A stretch of 64,000 nucleotides of DNA from Paracoccus indicus. Lineage in GTDB: Bacteria > Pseudomonadota > Alphaproteobacteria > Rhodobacterales > Rhodobacteraceae. The translations under genes and the position numbers were made by a program. A model generated the notes under the pieces. The model was not told where the DNA came from. It ran no database searches and worked only from the letters and a program-made list of their open reading frames with translations. Below, in pieces: positions 27,957-39,825 of this stretch (positions within the stretch are counted from its first letter, which is position 1; each line of letters opens with the position of its first letter). The stretch covers positions 372,001-436,000 of the forward strand of contig NZ_PYWA01000002.1 in NCBI RefSeq assembly GCF_003056335.1, read 5' to 3'.

Positions 27957-29345
27957 TCAGACATGGATTGCGCCGCCGCCACAGGCCAGCGCTGCTTCGC
28001 GCACCGCTTCCGAGACGGTCGGGTGGGCATGGCAGGTCAGGGCCAGATCCTCGGCCGAGGCACCGAATTCCATCGCCACGCAGACCTCGTGGATCAGATC
28101 GCCCGCCGAGGGGCCGATGATGTGGCAGCCCAGGATGCGGTCGGTCTCGGCGTCCGCGATCAGCTTGACGAAGCCGTCGGCCTGCATCATCGCCTTGGCA
28201 CGGGCGTTGCCCATGAAGGGGAACTTGCCGACCTTGACCTTGCGCCCGCCTTCCTTGGCGGCTTCCTCGGTCAGGCCGACGCTGGCGACCTCGGGGGTGG
28301 TATAGATGACACCGGGGATCACGTCGTAGTTCACGTGGCCATGCTTGCCGGCGATCACCTCGGCGACGGCCATGCCCTCATCCTCGGCCTTATGGGCCAG
28401 CATGAGGCCGGGGACCGCGTCGCCGATGGCATAGATGCCCTTGACGTTGGTGGCCCAGTGGTCGTTGATGGCGACCTGACCGCGGTCGGTCATCTTGACA
28501 CCAAGCGCGTCCAGACCCAGACCGTCGACCGTCGGGCGGCGACCGGTGGCGACCAGCACGCAATCGGCCTCGATCACCTGCTCGCTGTCGTCCTTCTTCA
28601 GGGCATAGGTCACCTTGGCCTTGCCGCCCGCCACCTCGGCGCCCTTGACGGCGGCGCCCATCACGAACTTCAGGCCCTGCTTGGTCAGCATCTTCTGGAA
28701 CTGCTTCTGAACCTCGGCATCCATGCCGGGGGTGATCACGTCCAGATATTCGACGACGGTCACATCCGCCCCAAGGCGCGAGTAGACCGAGCCGAGTTCT
28801 AGCCCGATGACGCCCGCACCAATGACGACCATCGATTTCGGGATGTTGGGCAGGGTCAGCGCGCCGGTGCTGTCGACGATGACGCCGCCCGCATTGTCGA
28901 CCGTGACGCCCTTCAGTTCCGAGGGGACCGAGCCGGTGGCGATGACGATGTTCTTCGCCTCGTGCACGGTGTCGCCGACCTTGACCTTGCCAGGGGCCTC
29001 GATCTGCGCCCAGCCCTTGATCCAGTCGATCTTGTTCTTCTTGAACAGGAATTCGATGCCCTTGGTGTTGCCGTTGACGGTTTCCTGCTTGTAGCCCTGC
29101 ATCGTCGTCCAATCGACGTCGACCTTGGCGTTCATCAGGCCCATCTTGGCGAAATTCTCGTGGCTTTCGTGCAGCATGTGGCTGGCGTGCAGCAGCGCTT
29201 TGGACGGAATGCAGCCGACGTTCAGGCAGGTGCCGCCCAGGGTCTCGCGGCCCTCGACGCAGGCGACCTTCAGGCCCAGCTGTGCGGCCCGGATGGCGCA
29301 GACATAGCCGCCGGGGCCGGCACCGATCACGATCAGATCATACAT
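27957..29345 (-). CDS. lpd: Dihydrolipoyl dehydrogenase (E3)
   Basis: E3 reoxidises the dihydrolipoyl groups of 2-oxoacid dehydrogenase complexes using FAD and NAD+. The 462-residue protein shows the FAD-binding [17 protein letters not shown], the redox disulfide [13 protein letters not shown], the NAD motif [19 protein letters not shown] and the C-terminal HAHPTVSE base pair. AAAGGAAT precedes the ATG (complement 29343-29345). It is the third subunit of the oxoglutarate dehydrogenase encoded by odhA and odhB upstream, separated from odhB only by two small genes. It therefore most likely serves that complex. Confidence 0.96.
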   Translation of the reverse strand: MYDLIVIGAGPGGYVCAIRAAQLGLKVACVEGRETLGGTCLNVGCIPSKALLHASHMLHESHENFAKMGLMNAKVDVDWTTMQGYKQETVNGNTKGIEFLFKKNKIDWIKGWAQIEAPGKVKVGDTVHEAKNIVIATGSVPSELKGVTVDNAGGVIVDSTGALTLPNIPKSMVVIGAGVIGLELGSVYSRLGADVTVVEYLDVITPGMDAEVQKQFQKMLTKQGLKFVMGAAVKGAEVAGGKAKVTYALKKDDSEQVIEADCVLVATGRRPTVDGLGLDALGVKMTDRGQVAINDHWATNVKGIYAIGDAVPGLMLAHKAEDEGMAVAEVIAGKHGHVNYDVIPGVIYTTPEVASVGLTEEAAKEGGRKVKVGKFPFMGNARAKAMMQADGFVKLIADAETDRILGCHIIGPSAGDLIHEVCVAMEFGASAEDLALTCHAHPTVSEAVREAALACGGGAIHV

Positions 29346-29412
29346 AGGAATTCCTTTCATTCGGACCGCAGGACGGGGGCTTTTCGCCACCCCGAACCCC
29401 TGCGGGATATTT

Positions 29413-29817
29413 CTAGACGGTGGACGACACAAGGCCCGCGATGATCATCAGAACCGTCGCCGCAAAGCCGATCATCCAGATGATCGAACGGCCCGGCACC
29501 CAGCCCAGCACATAGGCCGGGACATAGAGGATACGGGCCAGCAGATAGATCCAGGCGCAAAGCGCGGTGAACCAGGATGCGGCACCGCCCATGGTCACCA
29601 CCACCACCGCGAGGGTGAACATGATCAGCCCTTCGAAATGGTTGTTGAAGGCCCGCTGCAGGCGTCCGGCGGTTCCCTGCAGCTGGGTCGACATGTTGTC
29701 GCGCGGGCTCATGGCGGCCTTCGATCCGATCTGGCGCTGCGCCATGACGGAATAGGTCGCGAACTGGACCGTCTGCAAAAGACCGGCCAAGGCCAGAACG
29801 GTGATTTCGGCGGGCAT
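29413..29817 (-). CDS. MAPEG family membrane protein
   Basis: A 134-residue inner-membrane protein with about four hydrophobic segments. The family resemblance lies in [20 protein letters not shown], where the basic/acidic 'N-x-x-E' turn follows the first helix, and in [26 protein letters not shown] proteins include glutathione-dependent enzymes and many uncharacterised bacterial members. A catalytic role here is not shown. It lies 2 bases after a small unknown gene and about 70 bases before lpd on the same strand. Confidence 0.82.
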   Translation of the reverse strand: MPAEITVLALAGLLQTVQFATYSVMAQRQIGSKAAMSPRDNMSTQLQGTAGRLQRAFNNHFEGLIMFTLAVVVVTMGGAASWFTALCAWIYLLARILYVPAYVLGWVPGRSIIWMIGFAATVLMIIAGLVSSTV

Positions 29818-29819
29818 GG

Positions 29820-30074
29820 TCAGACGGTCTCCAGGAAGTGGGGGGCGGATGCAGTCACGCCGGCCTGAGTCTCGAAGACCTTGGCCGCACCGGACAGGTA
29901 TTCACGGGCGGATTTGGCGTCGCTGACCTGGAACAGCGCCCAGGAATGGCCGTCATCCTCTCGCCAAAGCTGCAACAGCGACAGGCCGTTGCGGCCCCTA
30001 TCCTCTGCATCGGCATCGAAGGCGGTGCGGAAGGCGGTGGCGTCCTGATGGGTATAGCGAACGATCAGCTGCAT
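29820..30074 (-). CDS. Small unknown protein between odhB and MAPEG genes
   Basis: An 84-residue soluble protein beginning MQLIVRYTHQDATAFRTAF. The pattern of an initial beta strand, a helix after a DxxxF segment, and SLLQLWREDDGHSWALFQVSDAKSAREYL resembles small ferredoxin-like (dimeric alpha-beta barrel) proteins, but no family can be named safely. CCGGAG lies upstream of the ATG. It is flanked by odhB (160 bases upstream) and the MAPEG gene (2 bases downstream). Confidence 0.6.
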   Translation of the reverse strand: MQLIVRYTHQDATAFRTAFDADAEDRGRNGLSLLQLWREDDGHSWALFQVSDAKSAREYLSGAAKVFETQAGVTASAPHFLETV

Positions 30075-30182
30075 GATCCATGCTCCGGTTTGAGGGGGCA
30101 CATCCCGCCGCGATGTGCGGAAAACAGAACAGGCGGATGACAGGAACGCAGGTTCATGGGGCAGGGGTCCGCTGGCTGACGT

Positions 30183-30224
30183 CCCGTTGGATAGGCAACG
30201 GGGGCCATGTCGCCACGGCCCCCG
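30183..30224 (-). promoter_or_regulatory. Two mutually exclusive hairpins after odhB
   Basis: CGGGGGCC / GGCCCCCG (30199-30224, 8 bp, 10-base loop) starts 10 bases beyond the odhB stop. CCCGTTG / CAACGGG (30183-30202, 7 bp, 6-base loop) uses part of the same sequence, so only one can form at a time. The first may act as a partial terminator between odhB and the lpd part of the cluster. The remaining 30102-30182 shows nothing recognisable. Confidence 0.4.
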
Positions 30225-30233
30225 AAGATCGGA

Positions 30234-31754
30234 TTACAGATCCATCAGCAGGCGGCGCGGATCTTCCAGGGCTTCCTTGACGCGGACCAGGAAGGTCACG
30301 GCGCCCTTGCCGTCCACGACGCGGTGATCGTAGGACAGTGCCAGATACATCATCGGGCGGATGACGATTTCACCGCCGACGACCATCGGACGTTCCTGAA
30401 TCTTGTGCATGCCCAGGATACCCGACTGCGGGGGGTTCAGAATGGGCGAGGACATTAGCGAACCATAGACGCCACCGTTCGAGATGGTGAAGGTGCCGCC
30501 CTGCATCTCGGCCATGGACAGCTTGCCGTCACGACCTTTCAGGCCAAGCGCGCCGATTTCCTTCTCGATCTCGGCAAAGCTCTTCTGGTCGGCGTCGCGG
30601 ACGACGGGGACGACCAGGCCGGTCGGCGTGCCGACAGCGACGCCCATGTGGACGAAGTTCTTGTAGACGATGTCGGTGCCGTCGATCTCGGCATTGACCT
30701 CGGGGACTTCCTTCAGGGCATGGCAGCAGGCCTTCACGAAGAAGGACATGAAGCCCAGCTTGACCTTGTGCTTCTTCTCGAAGGCGTCCTTGTATTCGTT
30801 GCGCAGCTGCATGATGCCGGACATGTCGGCTTCGTTGTAGGTGGTCAGCATCGCGGCGGTGTTCTGCGCGTCCTTCAGACGGCGGGCGATGGTCTGGCGC
30901 AGGCGGGTCATCTTGACGCGCTCTTCGCGGTCGGCATCGCTGGCCGAACGGGGGGCGGCGGGTGCCTTGGCGGCAGGCGCGGGGGCGGCGGATGCCTTGG
31001 CCACGTCTTCCTTCATCACGCGACCGTCGCGGCCCGAACCCTGAACCTGGTCACGGCTGACGCCCTTTTCTGCCATGGCCTTCTTGGCCGAGGGTGCATC
31101 CTCGACATCCGAACGCAGGCGCGTTTCCTCGGGGCCGGCGTTCTTCAGCACGGTTTCCTGCGCGGTGGCGGGGGCGCTGGCCGTGCCTTCGGCCCCTTCG
31201 GTGATCAGGGCCAGCTTGGCCTTGGCATCGACCGTCGTGCCTTCCTCGGCCAGGATCTCGGCCAGGACGCCCGCAGCCAGTGCGGGAACCTCGACCGAGA
31301 CCTTGTCGGTCTCCAGCTCGCACAGCATCTCGTCCATCTCGACGCGGTCGCCGGGCTTCTTGAACCAGGTGGCGACGGTGGCTTCGGTCACGCTTTCGCC
31401 CAGGGACGGAACCATCACGTCCACGGATTTGCCGGTCATCTTGTCTTGTCCTTCGGATTTTTCAGCGGGTTCGGCCTCATCGGCCTTGGGCTTGGCAGGT
31501 GCGGCGGCAGCAGTCCCCGCCTCGTCGATCTGGGCCAGAAGCGCGTCGGGGCCGACGGTCTCGCCCTCGGCTGCCACGATCTCGGCCAGGGTGCCGGCTG
31601 CGGGGCTGGGCACCTCGACTGTGACCTTGTCGGTCTCCAGCTCGCAGAGCATCTCGTCCATCTCGACGCGGTCGCCGGGCTTCTTGAACCAGGTGGCGAT
31701 GGTGGCCTCGGTGACGGATTCGCCCAGTGCGGGCACGCGGACTTCGGTTGTCAT
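30234..31754 (-). CDS. odhB: 2-oxoglutarate dehydrogenase E2 (dihydrolipoyl succinyltransferase), two lipoyl domains
   Basis: E2 transfers the succinyl group to CoA and forms the core of the oxoglutarate dehydrogenase complex. The 506-residue protein is longer than the roughly 400-residue E. coli enzyme because it has two lipoyl domains (about 3-77 and 111-186). The lipoyl lysines are K43 and K151, each in ELETDKV. A subunit-binding domain follows (about 215-260) and then the catalytic domain ending [11 protein letters not shown] (H477, D481). The DNA for the two lipoyl domains shares a 103-base block differing at six positions. AAGGATG precedes the ATG, which lies 4 bases after the odhA stop. 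Confidence 0.96.
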   Translation of the reverse strand: MTTEVRVPALGESVTEATIATWFKKPGDRVEMDEMLCELETDKVTVEVPSPAAGTLAEIVAAEGETVGPDALLAQIDEAGTAAAAPAKPKADEAEPAEKSEGQDKMTGKSVDVMVPSLGESVTEATVATWFKKPGDRVEMDEMLCELETDKVSVEVPALAAGVLAEILAEEGTTVDAKAKLALITEGAEGTASAPATAQETVLKNAGPEETRLRSDVEDAPSAKKAMAEKGVSRDQVQGSGRDGRVMKEDVAKASAAPAPAAKAPAAPRSASDADREERVKMTRLRQTIARRLKDAQNTAAMLTTYNEADMSGIMQLRNEYKDAFEKKHKVKLGFMSFFVKACCHALKEVPEVNAEIDGTDIVYKNFVHMGVAVGTPTGLVVPVVRDADQKSFAEIEKEIGALGLKGRDGKLSMAEMQGGTFTISNGGVYGSLMSSPILNPPQSGILGMHKIQERPMVVGGEIVIRPMMYLALSYDHRVVDGKGAVTFLVRVKEALEDPRRLLMDL

Positions 31755-31758
31755 CGGA

Positions 31759-34725
31759 TCATCCTTCAAGGTTCAGTGCTTCGGCGACCAGCGCCTCTTG
31801 TTCAGCTTTATGGCGCGAGGCGAGGCCCGTCGCGACCGAGGCGGCGGCATTGCGGCCGGCATAGCGGGCGCGCGAATGTTTGGCGCCAAGGCGCTCCAGC
31901 ACCCACTCCAGGTAAGGCTCGACGAAGGTCCAGCCGCCCTGGTTCTTGGGCTCTTCCTGGCACCAGATGACCTCGGCCTGCTTGAAGCGGCCCAGCTCCT
32001 TGATCATCGCCTGCGCGGGGAAGGGATAGAACTGTTCCAGGCGCAGCAGGTAGACGTCGGTGATCCCGGCCTCGTCGCGCTGCTTCAGCAGGTCATAATA
32101 GACCTTGCCCGAACAGACGACGACGCGCTTGATCTTGTCGTCGGACACCAGCTTGGTCGGGGACAGCCCGCGCTGCGCATCGTCCCACAGCACGCGGTGG
32201 AAGGTCGAACCGGTCTGGAAATCCTCGGCCTTGCTGACGGCCAGCGGGTGGCGCAGCAGCGATTTGGGCGTCATCAGCACCAGCGGCTTGCGGAAGCCCC
32301 GGTGGATCTGGCGGCGCAGGATGTGGAAATAGTTCGCGGGCGTCGTGCAGTTCGCCACGATCCAGTTGTCCTCGGCGCAACCCTGCAGGAAGCGTTCCAG
32401 GCGGGCCGAGCTGTGTTCCGGACCTTGGCCCTCGAAGCCGTGGGGCAGCAGCATGACCAGACCGGACATGCGCAGCCACTTCTTCTCGCCCGAACTGATG
32501 AACTGGTCGAACATGATCTGCGCACCGTTGGCGAAATCGCCGAACTGCGCTTCCCACATCACCAAGCTGTTCGGTTCGGCCAGCGAATAGCCGTATTCGA
32601 AGCCCAGCACCGCATATTCGGACAGCATCGAGTCGATGACCTCGTAGCGGGCCTGATCCTCGGTGATGTTGTTCAGCGGATAGTAACGTTGTTCGGTCTT
32701 CTGGTCGATGAAGGCCGAATGGCGGTGGCTGAAGGTACCGCGGGTGCTGTCCTGACCGGCCAGGCGAACACCGTGGCCTTCCGTGACCAGCGACCCGAAG
32801 GCCAGCGCCTCAGCGGTGGACCAGTCGAAGCCTTCGCCGGTTTCCAGCATCTGCTTCTTGCCTTCCAGCAGACGGCCCACGGTCTTGTGCAGGTTCATGC
32901 CTTCGGGAACCGTGGTCAGCGCGCGGCCGACCTGGGTCATCACCTCGGGCGAGATGCCGGTCTCACCCGCCACATATTCCGCACCTTCGCGCGACAGGCC
33001 GGTCCACTTGCCGTCCAGCCAGTCGGCCTTGTTGGGCTTGTAGTTCTTGCCGATCTCGAACTCTTCATTCAGATGGGCCTGGAAGGCGGACTTCATGTCC
33101 TCGATCTCGCCCTCGGGGATCAGCCCGTCGGCAACCAGTCGTTCGGTGTAAAGCTGCAGCGTGGTCTTGTGACCCTTGATGCTGTGATACATCGCCGGGT
33201 TGGTGAACATCGGCTCATCGCCTTCGTTGTGACCGAAGCGGCGATAGCAGAAGATGTCCAGAACGACGTCCTTGCGGAACTTCTGACGGAATTCGGTCGC
33301 AACCTTGGCGGCATGGACCACGGCCTCGGGGTCGTCGCCGTTCACGTGGAAGATCGGCGCCTCGACCATCAGCGCGATGTCGGTCGGATAGGGCGAGGTG
33401 CGGCTGAAATGCGGCGCGGTGGTGAAGCCGATCTGGTTGTTCACCACGATATGCATGGTGCCTCCGGTGCGGTGACCACGGATGCCCGACAGCTGCAGGC
33501 ATTCGGCTACGACGCCCTGACCGGCAAATGCCGCATCGCCGTGCAGCAGGATCGGCAGGACCGAGGTGCGATCCTTGCGGTCGCCCATCTGGTCGGTCTT
33601 GGCGCGTGCCTTGCCCAGGACGACCGGGTTCACGGCTTCCAGGTGGCTGGGGTTGGCGGTCAGCGACAGGTGCACGCTGTTGCCGTCGAATTCACGGTCG
33701 CTGGATGCGCCGAGGTGGTATTTCACGTCGCCCGAACCGTCCACATCCTCGGGCTTGAAGCTGCCGCCTTGGAATTCGTGGAAGATGGCGCGATAGGGCT
33801 TGGACAGGACGTTGGCCAGAACCGACAGGCGGCCGCGGTGGGGCATGCCGATGACGATATCCTTGACGCCCAGGGCGCCGCCGCGCTTGATGATCTGCTC
33901 CATCGCGGGGATCAGGGCTTCGCCGCCGTCAAGGCCGAAGCGCTTGGTGCCCATGTATTTGACGTGCAGGAACTTCTCGAAGCCCTCGGCCTCGACCAGC
34001 TTGTTCAGGATGGCGCGGCGGCCTTCGCGGGTGAAGGCGATCTCCTTGCCGTAACCCTCGATCCGCTCCTTCAGCCAGGCGGCTTCCTCGGGGTTCGAGA
34101 TGTGCATGTATTGCAGCGCGAAGGTGCCGCAATAGGTGCGCGTCATCAGGTCCGCGATCTGGCGGATCGAGGCGACCTCGAGGCCTAGCACGTTGTCGAT
34201 GAAGATCGGGCGATCCATGTCCTCGGGGCCGAAGCCATAGGTCGAGGGCTTCAGCTCGCCCAGGTCGGGCACGTCACGCAGGCCAAGCGGGTCCAGCTTG
34301 GCGTGCAGATGGCCCCGGATGCGGAAGGCACGGATCAGCATCAGCGCGCGGATGCTGTCCAGCACGGCCTGACGCATCTGGTCGGTCGTCAGCTTGACGC
34401 CCTTCTCCTCGGCCTTGGCGGCAATCTTCTTGATGGCGGCATCGGCATCGCTTTTCGATGCGCCGGGCCATTCGCCGGTCAGGGCCGCGGTGGTGTCGTC
34501 CTGGGGCAGGGGCGGCCAGTCGGCGCGCTTCCAGCTGGCACCTTCGGCCTCGCGGACGGCATCGGCCTCGGCGTCGCCCAGTTCGCGGAAGAATGCATCC
34601 CACGCCTGATCGACCGCAGCCGGGTCCTTGGCCCACTGGCCGTAAAGATGTTCCACATAGGCCGCGTTATGGCCCTGCAGAAACGAGGAGTCGTGAAAAT
34701 CGGAGTTTTTCGGCTGGTCGGTCAT
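31759..34725 (-). CDS. odhA: 2-oxoglutarate dehydrogenase E1
   Basis: E1 decarboxylates 2-oxoglutarate with thiamine diphosphate in the TCA cycle. The 988-residue protein has the usual length. It starts with the E2-binding-type N-terminus ([25 protein letters not shown]) and shows [23 protein letters not shown], the ThDP segment [13 protein letters not shown] to [31 protein letters not shown] and [22 protein letters not shown]. It is followed within 4 bases by odhB. A lipoprotein gene lies just upstream, and an internal promoter may sit after sucD at 35206-35233. Confidence 0.97.
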   Translation of the reverse strand: MTDQPKNSDFHDSSFLQGHNAAYVEHLYGQWAKDPAAVDQAWDAFFRELGDAEADAVREAEGASWKRADWPPLPQDDTTAALTGEWPGASKSDADAAIKKIAAKAEEKGVKLTTDQMRQAVLDSIRALMLIRAFRIRGHLHAKLDPLGLRDVPDLGELKPSTYGFGPEDMDRPIFIDNVLGLEVASIRQIADLMTRTYCGTFALQYMHISNPEEAAWLKERIEGYGKEIAFTREGRRAILNKLVEAEGFEKFLHVKYMGTKRFGLDGGEALIPAMEQIIKRGGALGVKDIVIGMPHRGRLSVLANVLSKPYRAIFHEFQGGSFKPEDVDGSGDVKYHLGASSDREFDGNSVHLSLTANPSHLEAVNPVVLGKARAKTDQMGDRKDRTSVLPILLHGDAAFAGQGVVAECLQLSGIRGHRTGGTMHIVVNNQIGFTTAPHFSRTSPYPTDIALMVEAPIFHVNGDDPEAVVHAAKVATEFRQKFRKDVVLDIFCYRRFGHNEGDEPMFTNPAMYHSIKGHKTTLQLYTERLVADGLIPEGEIEDMKSAFQAHLNEEFEIGKNYKPNKADWLDGKWTGLSREGAEYVAGETGISPEVMTQVGRALTTVPEGMNLHKTVGRLLEGKKQMLETGEGFDWSTAEALAFGSLVTEGHGVRLAGQDSTRGTFSHRHSAFIDQKTEQRYYPLNNITEDQARYEVIDSMLSEYAVLGFEYGYSLAEPNSLVMWEAQFGDFANGAQIMFDQFISSGEKKWLRMSGLVMLLPHGFEGQGPEHSSARLERFLQGCAEDNWIVANCTTPANYFHILRRQIHRGFRKPLVLMTPKSLLRHPLAVSKAEDFQTGSTFHRVLWDDAQRGLSPTKLVSDDKIKRVVVCSGKVYYDLLKQRDEAGITDVYLLRLEQFYPFPAQAMIKELGRFKQAEVIWCQEEPKNQGGWTFVEPYLEWVLERLGAKHSRARYAGRNAAASVATGLASRHKAEQEALVAEALNLEG

Positions 34726-34778
34726 GCTGGTCCCCGTTCAGGGCAAGAAGAAGGAAATGGCGGTGTCAGGCAGGATTG

Positions 34779-35123
34779 TCAGGCACAGTGGATATCGAAG
34801 ATTCGGGCGCCGGGATCGGCGAATGGATCGATGCGGGGCTGGTGGACAATGCGCAGCGGCGCCCGTCGTTCCAATCCGCACAGCGCCACCGCGGCCTGGC
34901 TTTCGGCATTCGGAGGTGCGGCCGAGGGCTGATAGATCACCCGCCAGCCGAAATCCCTGCGGGCCACCGTCCTGACCGAGGCGGGCGGAAGACCGCTTAC
35001 CTGATGCAGGTTGGTCCGGGCAGGAATGCCGCCGGGCAGGATGTCCCCGGTCATGCGATCACCGCAGGCAGCAAGGGTCAGAAGGGCGATCAGCGACATG
35101 GGAACGCCGCGACCCGACGCCAT
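34779..35123 (-). CDS. Small lipoprotein between sucD and odhA
   Basis: A 114-residue protein I do not recognise. MASGRGVPMSLIALLTLAACGDR is a lipoprotein signal with lipobox LAAC, so it should be lipid-anchored facing the periplasm. The mature part holds two further cysteines (ALCGLERRAP and the final IHCA) that could form a disulfide. A longer start at ATG 35195 is open, but it would add 24 hydrophilic residues before the signal and its start lies in the arm of a strong hairpin close to a likely transcription start. The shorter start is therefore preferred. Its conserved-looking position inside the suc cluster has no obvious metabolic meaning. Confidence 0.68.
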   Translation of the reverse strand: MASGRGVPMSLIALLTLAACGDRMTGDILPGGIPARTNLHQVSGLPPASVRTVARRDFGWRVIYQPSAAPPNAESQAAVALCGLERRAPLRIVHQPRIDPFADPGARIFDIHCA

Positions 35124-35195
35124 GGGCATCAGGTTCGGCTGCGGCTCGGGGGCGCGCTCTCCGGTCACTGTCACGGTCCTTTCCCTTCGTGCCAT

Positions 35196-35225
35196 CCGCC
35201 CCCCATACTTATGCCCGGGGGGCGG
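35196..35225 (-). terminator. GC-rich hairpin between sucD and the lipoprotein gene
   Basis: CCGCCCCCC / GGGGGGCGG is a perfect 9-bp stem around a 12-base loop, starting 13 bases past the sucD stop. No T-run follows, so it may be an attenuator or an mRNA-stabilising 3' end for sucCD rather than a full terminator. It overlaps the candidate promoter at 35206-35233. Confidence 0.5.
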
Positions 35226-35233
35226 ACAGTCAA
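35206..35233 (-). promoter_or_regulatory. Candidate internal promoter for lipoprotein-odhAB
   Basis: On the minus strand TTGACT (complement of 35228-35233), a 16-base spacer and TAAGTA (complement of 35206-35211) resemble a housekeeping promoter. A start near 35198 would leave about 75 bases of leader before the chosen lipoprotein start. Confidence 0.45.
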
Positions 35234-35237
35234 ATCA

Positions 35238-36122
<885 letters not shown>

Positions 36123-36209
36123 CATGGCCTCCTTGCGTAGGGGTGCGGCTTGGCGCACCGATGTTTCCGGCAAGCCGCGCCGTGATGGGCGCGGCCAAGA
36201 GGATCAGGC

Positions 36210-37403
36210 TCAGCCCTTGACCGCTTTCACGATCTTTTCGGCCGCATCCGACAAGTCGTCGGCCGCGATCACGTTCAGACCGCTGCCCGCGATGATCTCT
36301 TTGCCCAGTTCGACGTTCGTGCCTTCCAGACGGACGACCAGCGGGACCTGCAGGCCGACTTCCTTCACGGCGGCGATGATGCCCTCCGCGATGATGTCGC
36401 AGCGCATGATGCCGCCGAAGATGTTGACCAGGATGCCTTTGACGTTCTGGTCGCTGGTGATGATCTTGAAGGCCTCGGTGACCTTTTCCTTGGTGGCGCC
36501 GCCGCCGACATCCAGGAAGTTGGCAGGCTCGGCGCCCTTCAGCTTGATGATGTCCATGGTGGCCATGGCCAGGCCCGCGCCGTTCACCATGCAGCCGATC
36601 TCGCCGTCCAGCGCGATGTAGTTCAGGTCGAACTTCGAGGCTGCCAGTTCCTTGGCGTCTTCCTCGGTCTCGTCGCGCAGGGCCATGATGTCGGACTGGC
36701 GATAGAGCGCGTTGTTGTCGAAGCCCATCTTGGCGTCCAGGCACTTGATGTTGCCTTCGGGCGTCACGATCAGCGGGTTGATCTCCAGCATCTCCATGTC
36801 CTTGTCGATGAACAGGCGATACAGGTTCTTGACCAGGGCCACGCATTGCTTGACCTGCTGGCCTTCAAGGCCCAGGGCAAAGGCGACGCGGCGGCCGTGG
36901 AAGTCCGACAGGCCCGAGGCGGGATCGACGCTGAAGCTGACGATCTTCTCGGGGGTGTTGGCGGCGACTTCCTCGATGTCCATGCCACCCTCGGTGGAGG
37001 CCACGAAGGACACGCGGCTGGTCTGGCGGTCGACCAGCAGGGCCAGGTACAGCTCGCGGGCGATGTCCGAACCGTCCTCGATATAGATGCGGTTGACCTG
37101 CTTGCCGGCAGGGCCGGTCTGATGCGTGATCAGCGTGCGGCCCAGCATCTGGCGGGTCAGTTCCTCGGCTTCCTCGACCGATTTGGCCAGGCGGACGCCG
37201 CCCTTCTCACCGGCTTCGGCTTCGGCGAAATGGCCCTTGCCGCGACCACCTGCGTGGATCTGCGCCTTCACGACCCAAAGCGGGCCGTCCATCTCGCCCG
37301 CGGCGGATTTGGCTTCGTCGGCCTTGGTCACGATGCGACCTTCGCTGACGGGCGCGCCGTATTGACGCAGCAGCGCCTTGGCCTGGTATTCGTGGATGTT
37401 CAT
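36210..37403 (-). CDS. sucC: Succinyl-CoA synthetase beta subunit
   Basis: SucC carries the nucleotide-binding ATP-grasp fold and the succinate site. The 397-residue protein has family length, beginning [19 protein letters not shown], with [42 protein letters not shown] and [18 protein letters not shown] precedes the ATG. It opens the sucCD-lipoprotein-odhAB series and has its own regulatory region: a double TGTGATCACA element at 37514-37544, 111 bases upstream. An AT-rich stretch at about 37460-37495 may hold the promoter. Confidence 0.97.
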   Translation of the reverse strand: MNIHEYQAKALLRQYGAPVSEGRIVTKADEAKSAAGEMDGPLWVVKAQIHAGGRGKGHFAEAEAGEKGGVRLAKSVEEAEELTRQMLGRTLITHQTGPAGKQVNRIYIEDGSDIARELYLALLVDRQTSRVSFVASTEGGMDIEEVAANTPEKIVSFSVDPASGLSDFHGRRVAFALGLEGQQVKQCVALVKNLYRLFIDKDMEMLEINPLIVTPEGNIKCLDAKMGFDNNALYRQSDIMALRDETEEDAKELAASKFDLNYIALDGEIGCMVNGAGLAMATMDIIKLKGAEPANFLDVGGGATKEKVTEAFKIITSDQNVKGILVNIFGGIMRCDIIAEGIIAAVKEVGLQVPLVVRLEGTNVELGKEIIAGSGLNVIAADDLSDAAEKIVKAVKG

Positions 37404-37513
37404 CTCGACCCCCTCATTCGGTTCGACAGATTTGGCGGTGTTGTGGCATACCTTGGGGCACCACTAAAACGATTTTCCCGTAAAATTCCAAAAAGCGGCG
37501 GGTTCCTGCTTGA

Positions 37514-37544
37514 TGTGATCACATGAATTCTACGTGTGATCACA
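37514..37544. promoter_or_regulatory. Double TGTGATCACA operator upstream of sucC
   Basis: Two identical perfect 10-base palindromes TGTGATCACA lie at 37514-37523 and 37535-37544, spaced 21 bases (two helical turns) start to start. The same pair with the same spacing lies before sdhC. The sequence is of the GntR/FadR type. In R. sphaeroides the GntR-family protein AkgR directly activates TCA-cycle genes, so an AkgR orthologue is the leading candidate. The 11 bases between the palindromes differ from the sdhC site, which supports selection on the palindromes. Confidence 0.75.
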
Positions 37545-37596
37545 AAGCGCCACCCGTGCCGGTCGGCAGTTCGATTCGGATGCCGGCAGGACCGGT

Positions 37597-38772
37597 TCAG
37601 TTCAGCAGCAGCATGTAGAGACCGGCCCGCCCGCCGAACATCGACAGGAACCCGTCCCAATTGTCGCCGCCCACGGTCAGTCCAGGGCGGGCATAGGGCA
37701 GGGCGGCCGTTCCCTGCACCCAAGCGGTCACATCGACAGGCTGCGGGTCCTGCAGCCATTGGTTCAGATCGATCCCGAAGCCCGGGGCGAAGCGCCAGAA
37801 GGGGATCAGCATCTTGCCTTGCAGGGCCTGATCGACCTCTTCCAGCAGAGCCATCCACTGGGGTCCGGTCCCCTGCGGCAGATCGAAGCCCAGGGCTGAC
37901 TTCTGGGTATCGTTCGGGATCCATTCGCGGTCGTCGTCATCCTCTTGCGCGACCAGCGTCCAGAAGTCGCGGTTGGCGGCGATCATCTGGCGCAGGTGGT
38001 CGCGGGCCTGCCGCGTCAGGGTGGGGTCGGGCTGGTGCCGCAGGGTCTGCAGGACCACGGCAACGCGGTCTATGATCGGCCCGAAGGCCTGGGCCTGCAT
38101 CTGCATGTTGGGCGCCCGCGCCATCTGTCCCGGCGGTTCTGCGAATTGGCGCGTCAGCTCCTGCTGCAGGGCGATGTGATCGGCCAGCGCCGGCGTCGGG
38201 TCGAAGGCCAGCGTCAGCGAGGCGACGGTCTGGATCAGATGGGTATAGGCCCGCAACCATTCGACATCGGCGCGGTCGAAGCGGATGACACGCGGCCCCT
38301 CGGGCCGGGGCAGGCCCGCCAGGTCCGCCAGCGCCTCGGAGGGGGCGCGGCTGCCGTCGCCGTCGATGTCCAGCCAGAGGTCGTCCAGATCCAGCACCAG
38401 CGCCGCATCGTCCGTCGGCATCTGGTCGCGGGTTGCCTGCATCGCATCCGACAGATCGGTCATCAGCGTTGCGATGACATCGGCGGTCATCGGCTGCGGG
38501 TCGGGATTGGCAGGCAGGGGCGCGCCCAGCAGGGGCAGGGGCACCAGCGGGTCCGTCGCCCCGATCCGCCAGCGGGTCTGGAACGCCGTCTGCGCGGTGT
38601 GAAGGAAAGTCACGGCGGACAGCGCCATGTCTCGGTCGGGGGAGGCGGGCTGCTCGACCAGCGTCTGCGCGGTCGCGGTGATCCCGTCCCGTGCGATCAT
38701 CCCCGAGGTGGTGGTGTCATCGGCAAGCGCGGGGCTTGCGATCAGTGTCATTGCAGCAAGCAGGCGGCGCAT
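37597..38772 (-). CDS. Secreted protein of unknown function with an EF-hand-like loop
   Basis: A 391-residue exported protein. MRRLLAAMTLIASPALA is a short signal peptide cleaved near residue 17. The mature protein is mostly helical, with no membrane span. Residues 135-146 (DIDGDGSRAPSE) match the spacing of a calcium-binding EF-hand loop (D1, D3, D5, G6, E12), although position 8 is Arg where a hydrophobic residue is normal. Later a Trp-rich C-terminal part includes PFWRFAPGFGIDLNQWL and GLTVGGDNWDGFLSMFGG. It lies between mdh and sucC on the same strand, separated from mdh by a terminator-like hairpin. I do not recognise a family. Confidence 0.72.
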   Translation of the reverse strand: MRRLLAAMTLIASPALADDTTTSGMIARDGITATAQTLVEQPASPDRDMALSAVTFLHTAQTAFQTRWRIGATDPLVPLPLLGAPLPANPDPQPMTADVIATLMTDLSDAMQATRDQMPTDDAALVLDLDDLWLDIDGDGSRAPSEALADLAGLPRPEGPRVIRFDRADVEWLRAYTHLIQTVASLTLAFDPTPALADHIALQQELTRQFAEPPGQMARAPNMQMQAQAFGPIIDRVAVVLQTLRHQPDPTLTRQARDHLRQMIAANRDFWTLVAQEDDDDREWIPNDTQKSALGFDLPQGTGPQWMALLEEVDQALQGKMLIPFWRFAPGFGIDLNQWLQDPQPVDVTAWVQGTAALPYARPGLTVGGDNWDGFLSMFGGRAGLYMLLLN

Positions 38773-38792
38773 CGGGGATGTCCTGACATGGA

Positions 38793-38820
38793 AACGGCGC
38801 GCCAAACATGGCGCGCCGTT
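38793..38820 (-). terminator. Terminator hairpin after mdh
   Basis: AACGGCGCGCC / GGCGCGCCGTT is a perfect 11-bp stem around a six-base loop, 25 bases past the mdh stop. On the minus strand it runs into TTTCC. It separates mdh from the secreted-protein gene. Confidence 0.75.
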
Positions 38821-38844
38821 CCGCAAGCTGCAAGCGTCAGGCGA

Positions 38845-39825
<981 letters not shown>

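Noticed and set aside
31075-34188. A 1037-codon open frame antisense to odhA and odhB
   Set aside because: The composition is that of a shadow frame in high-GC DNA. The opposite strand encodes unmistakable E1 and E2 with all motifs, and no ribosome binding site or family resemblance is seen.
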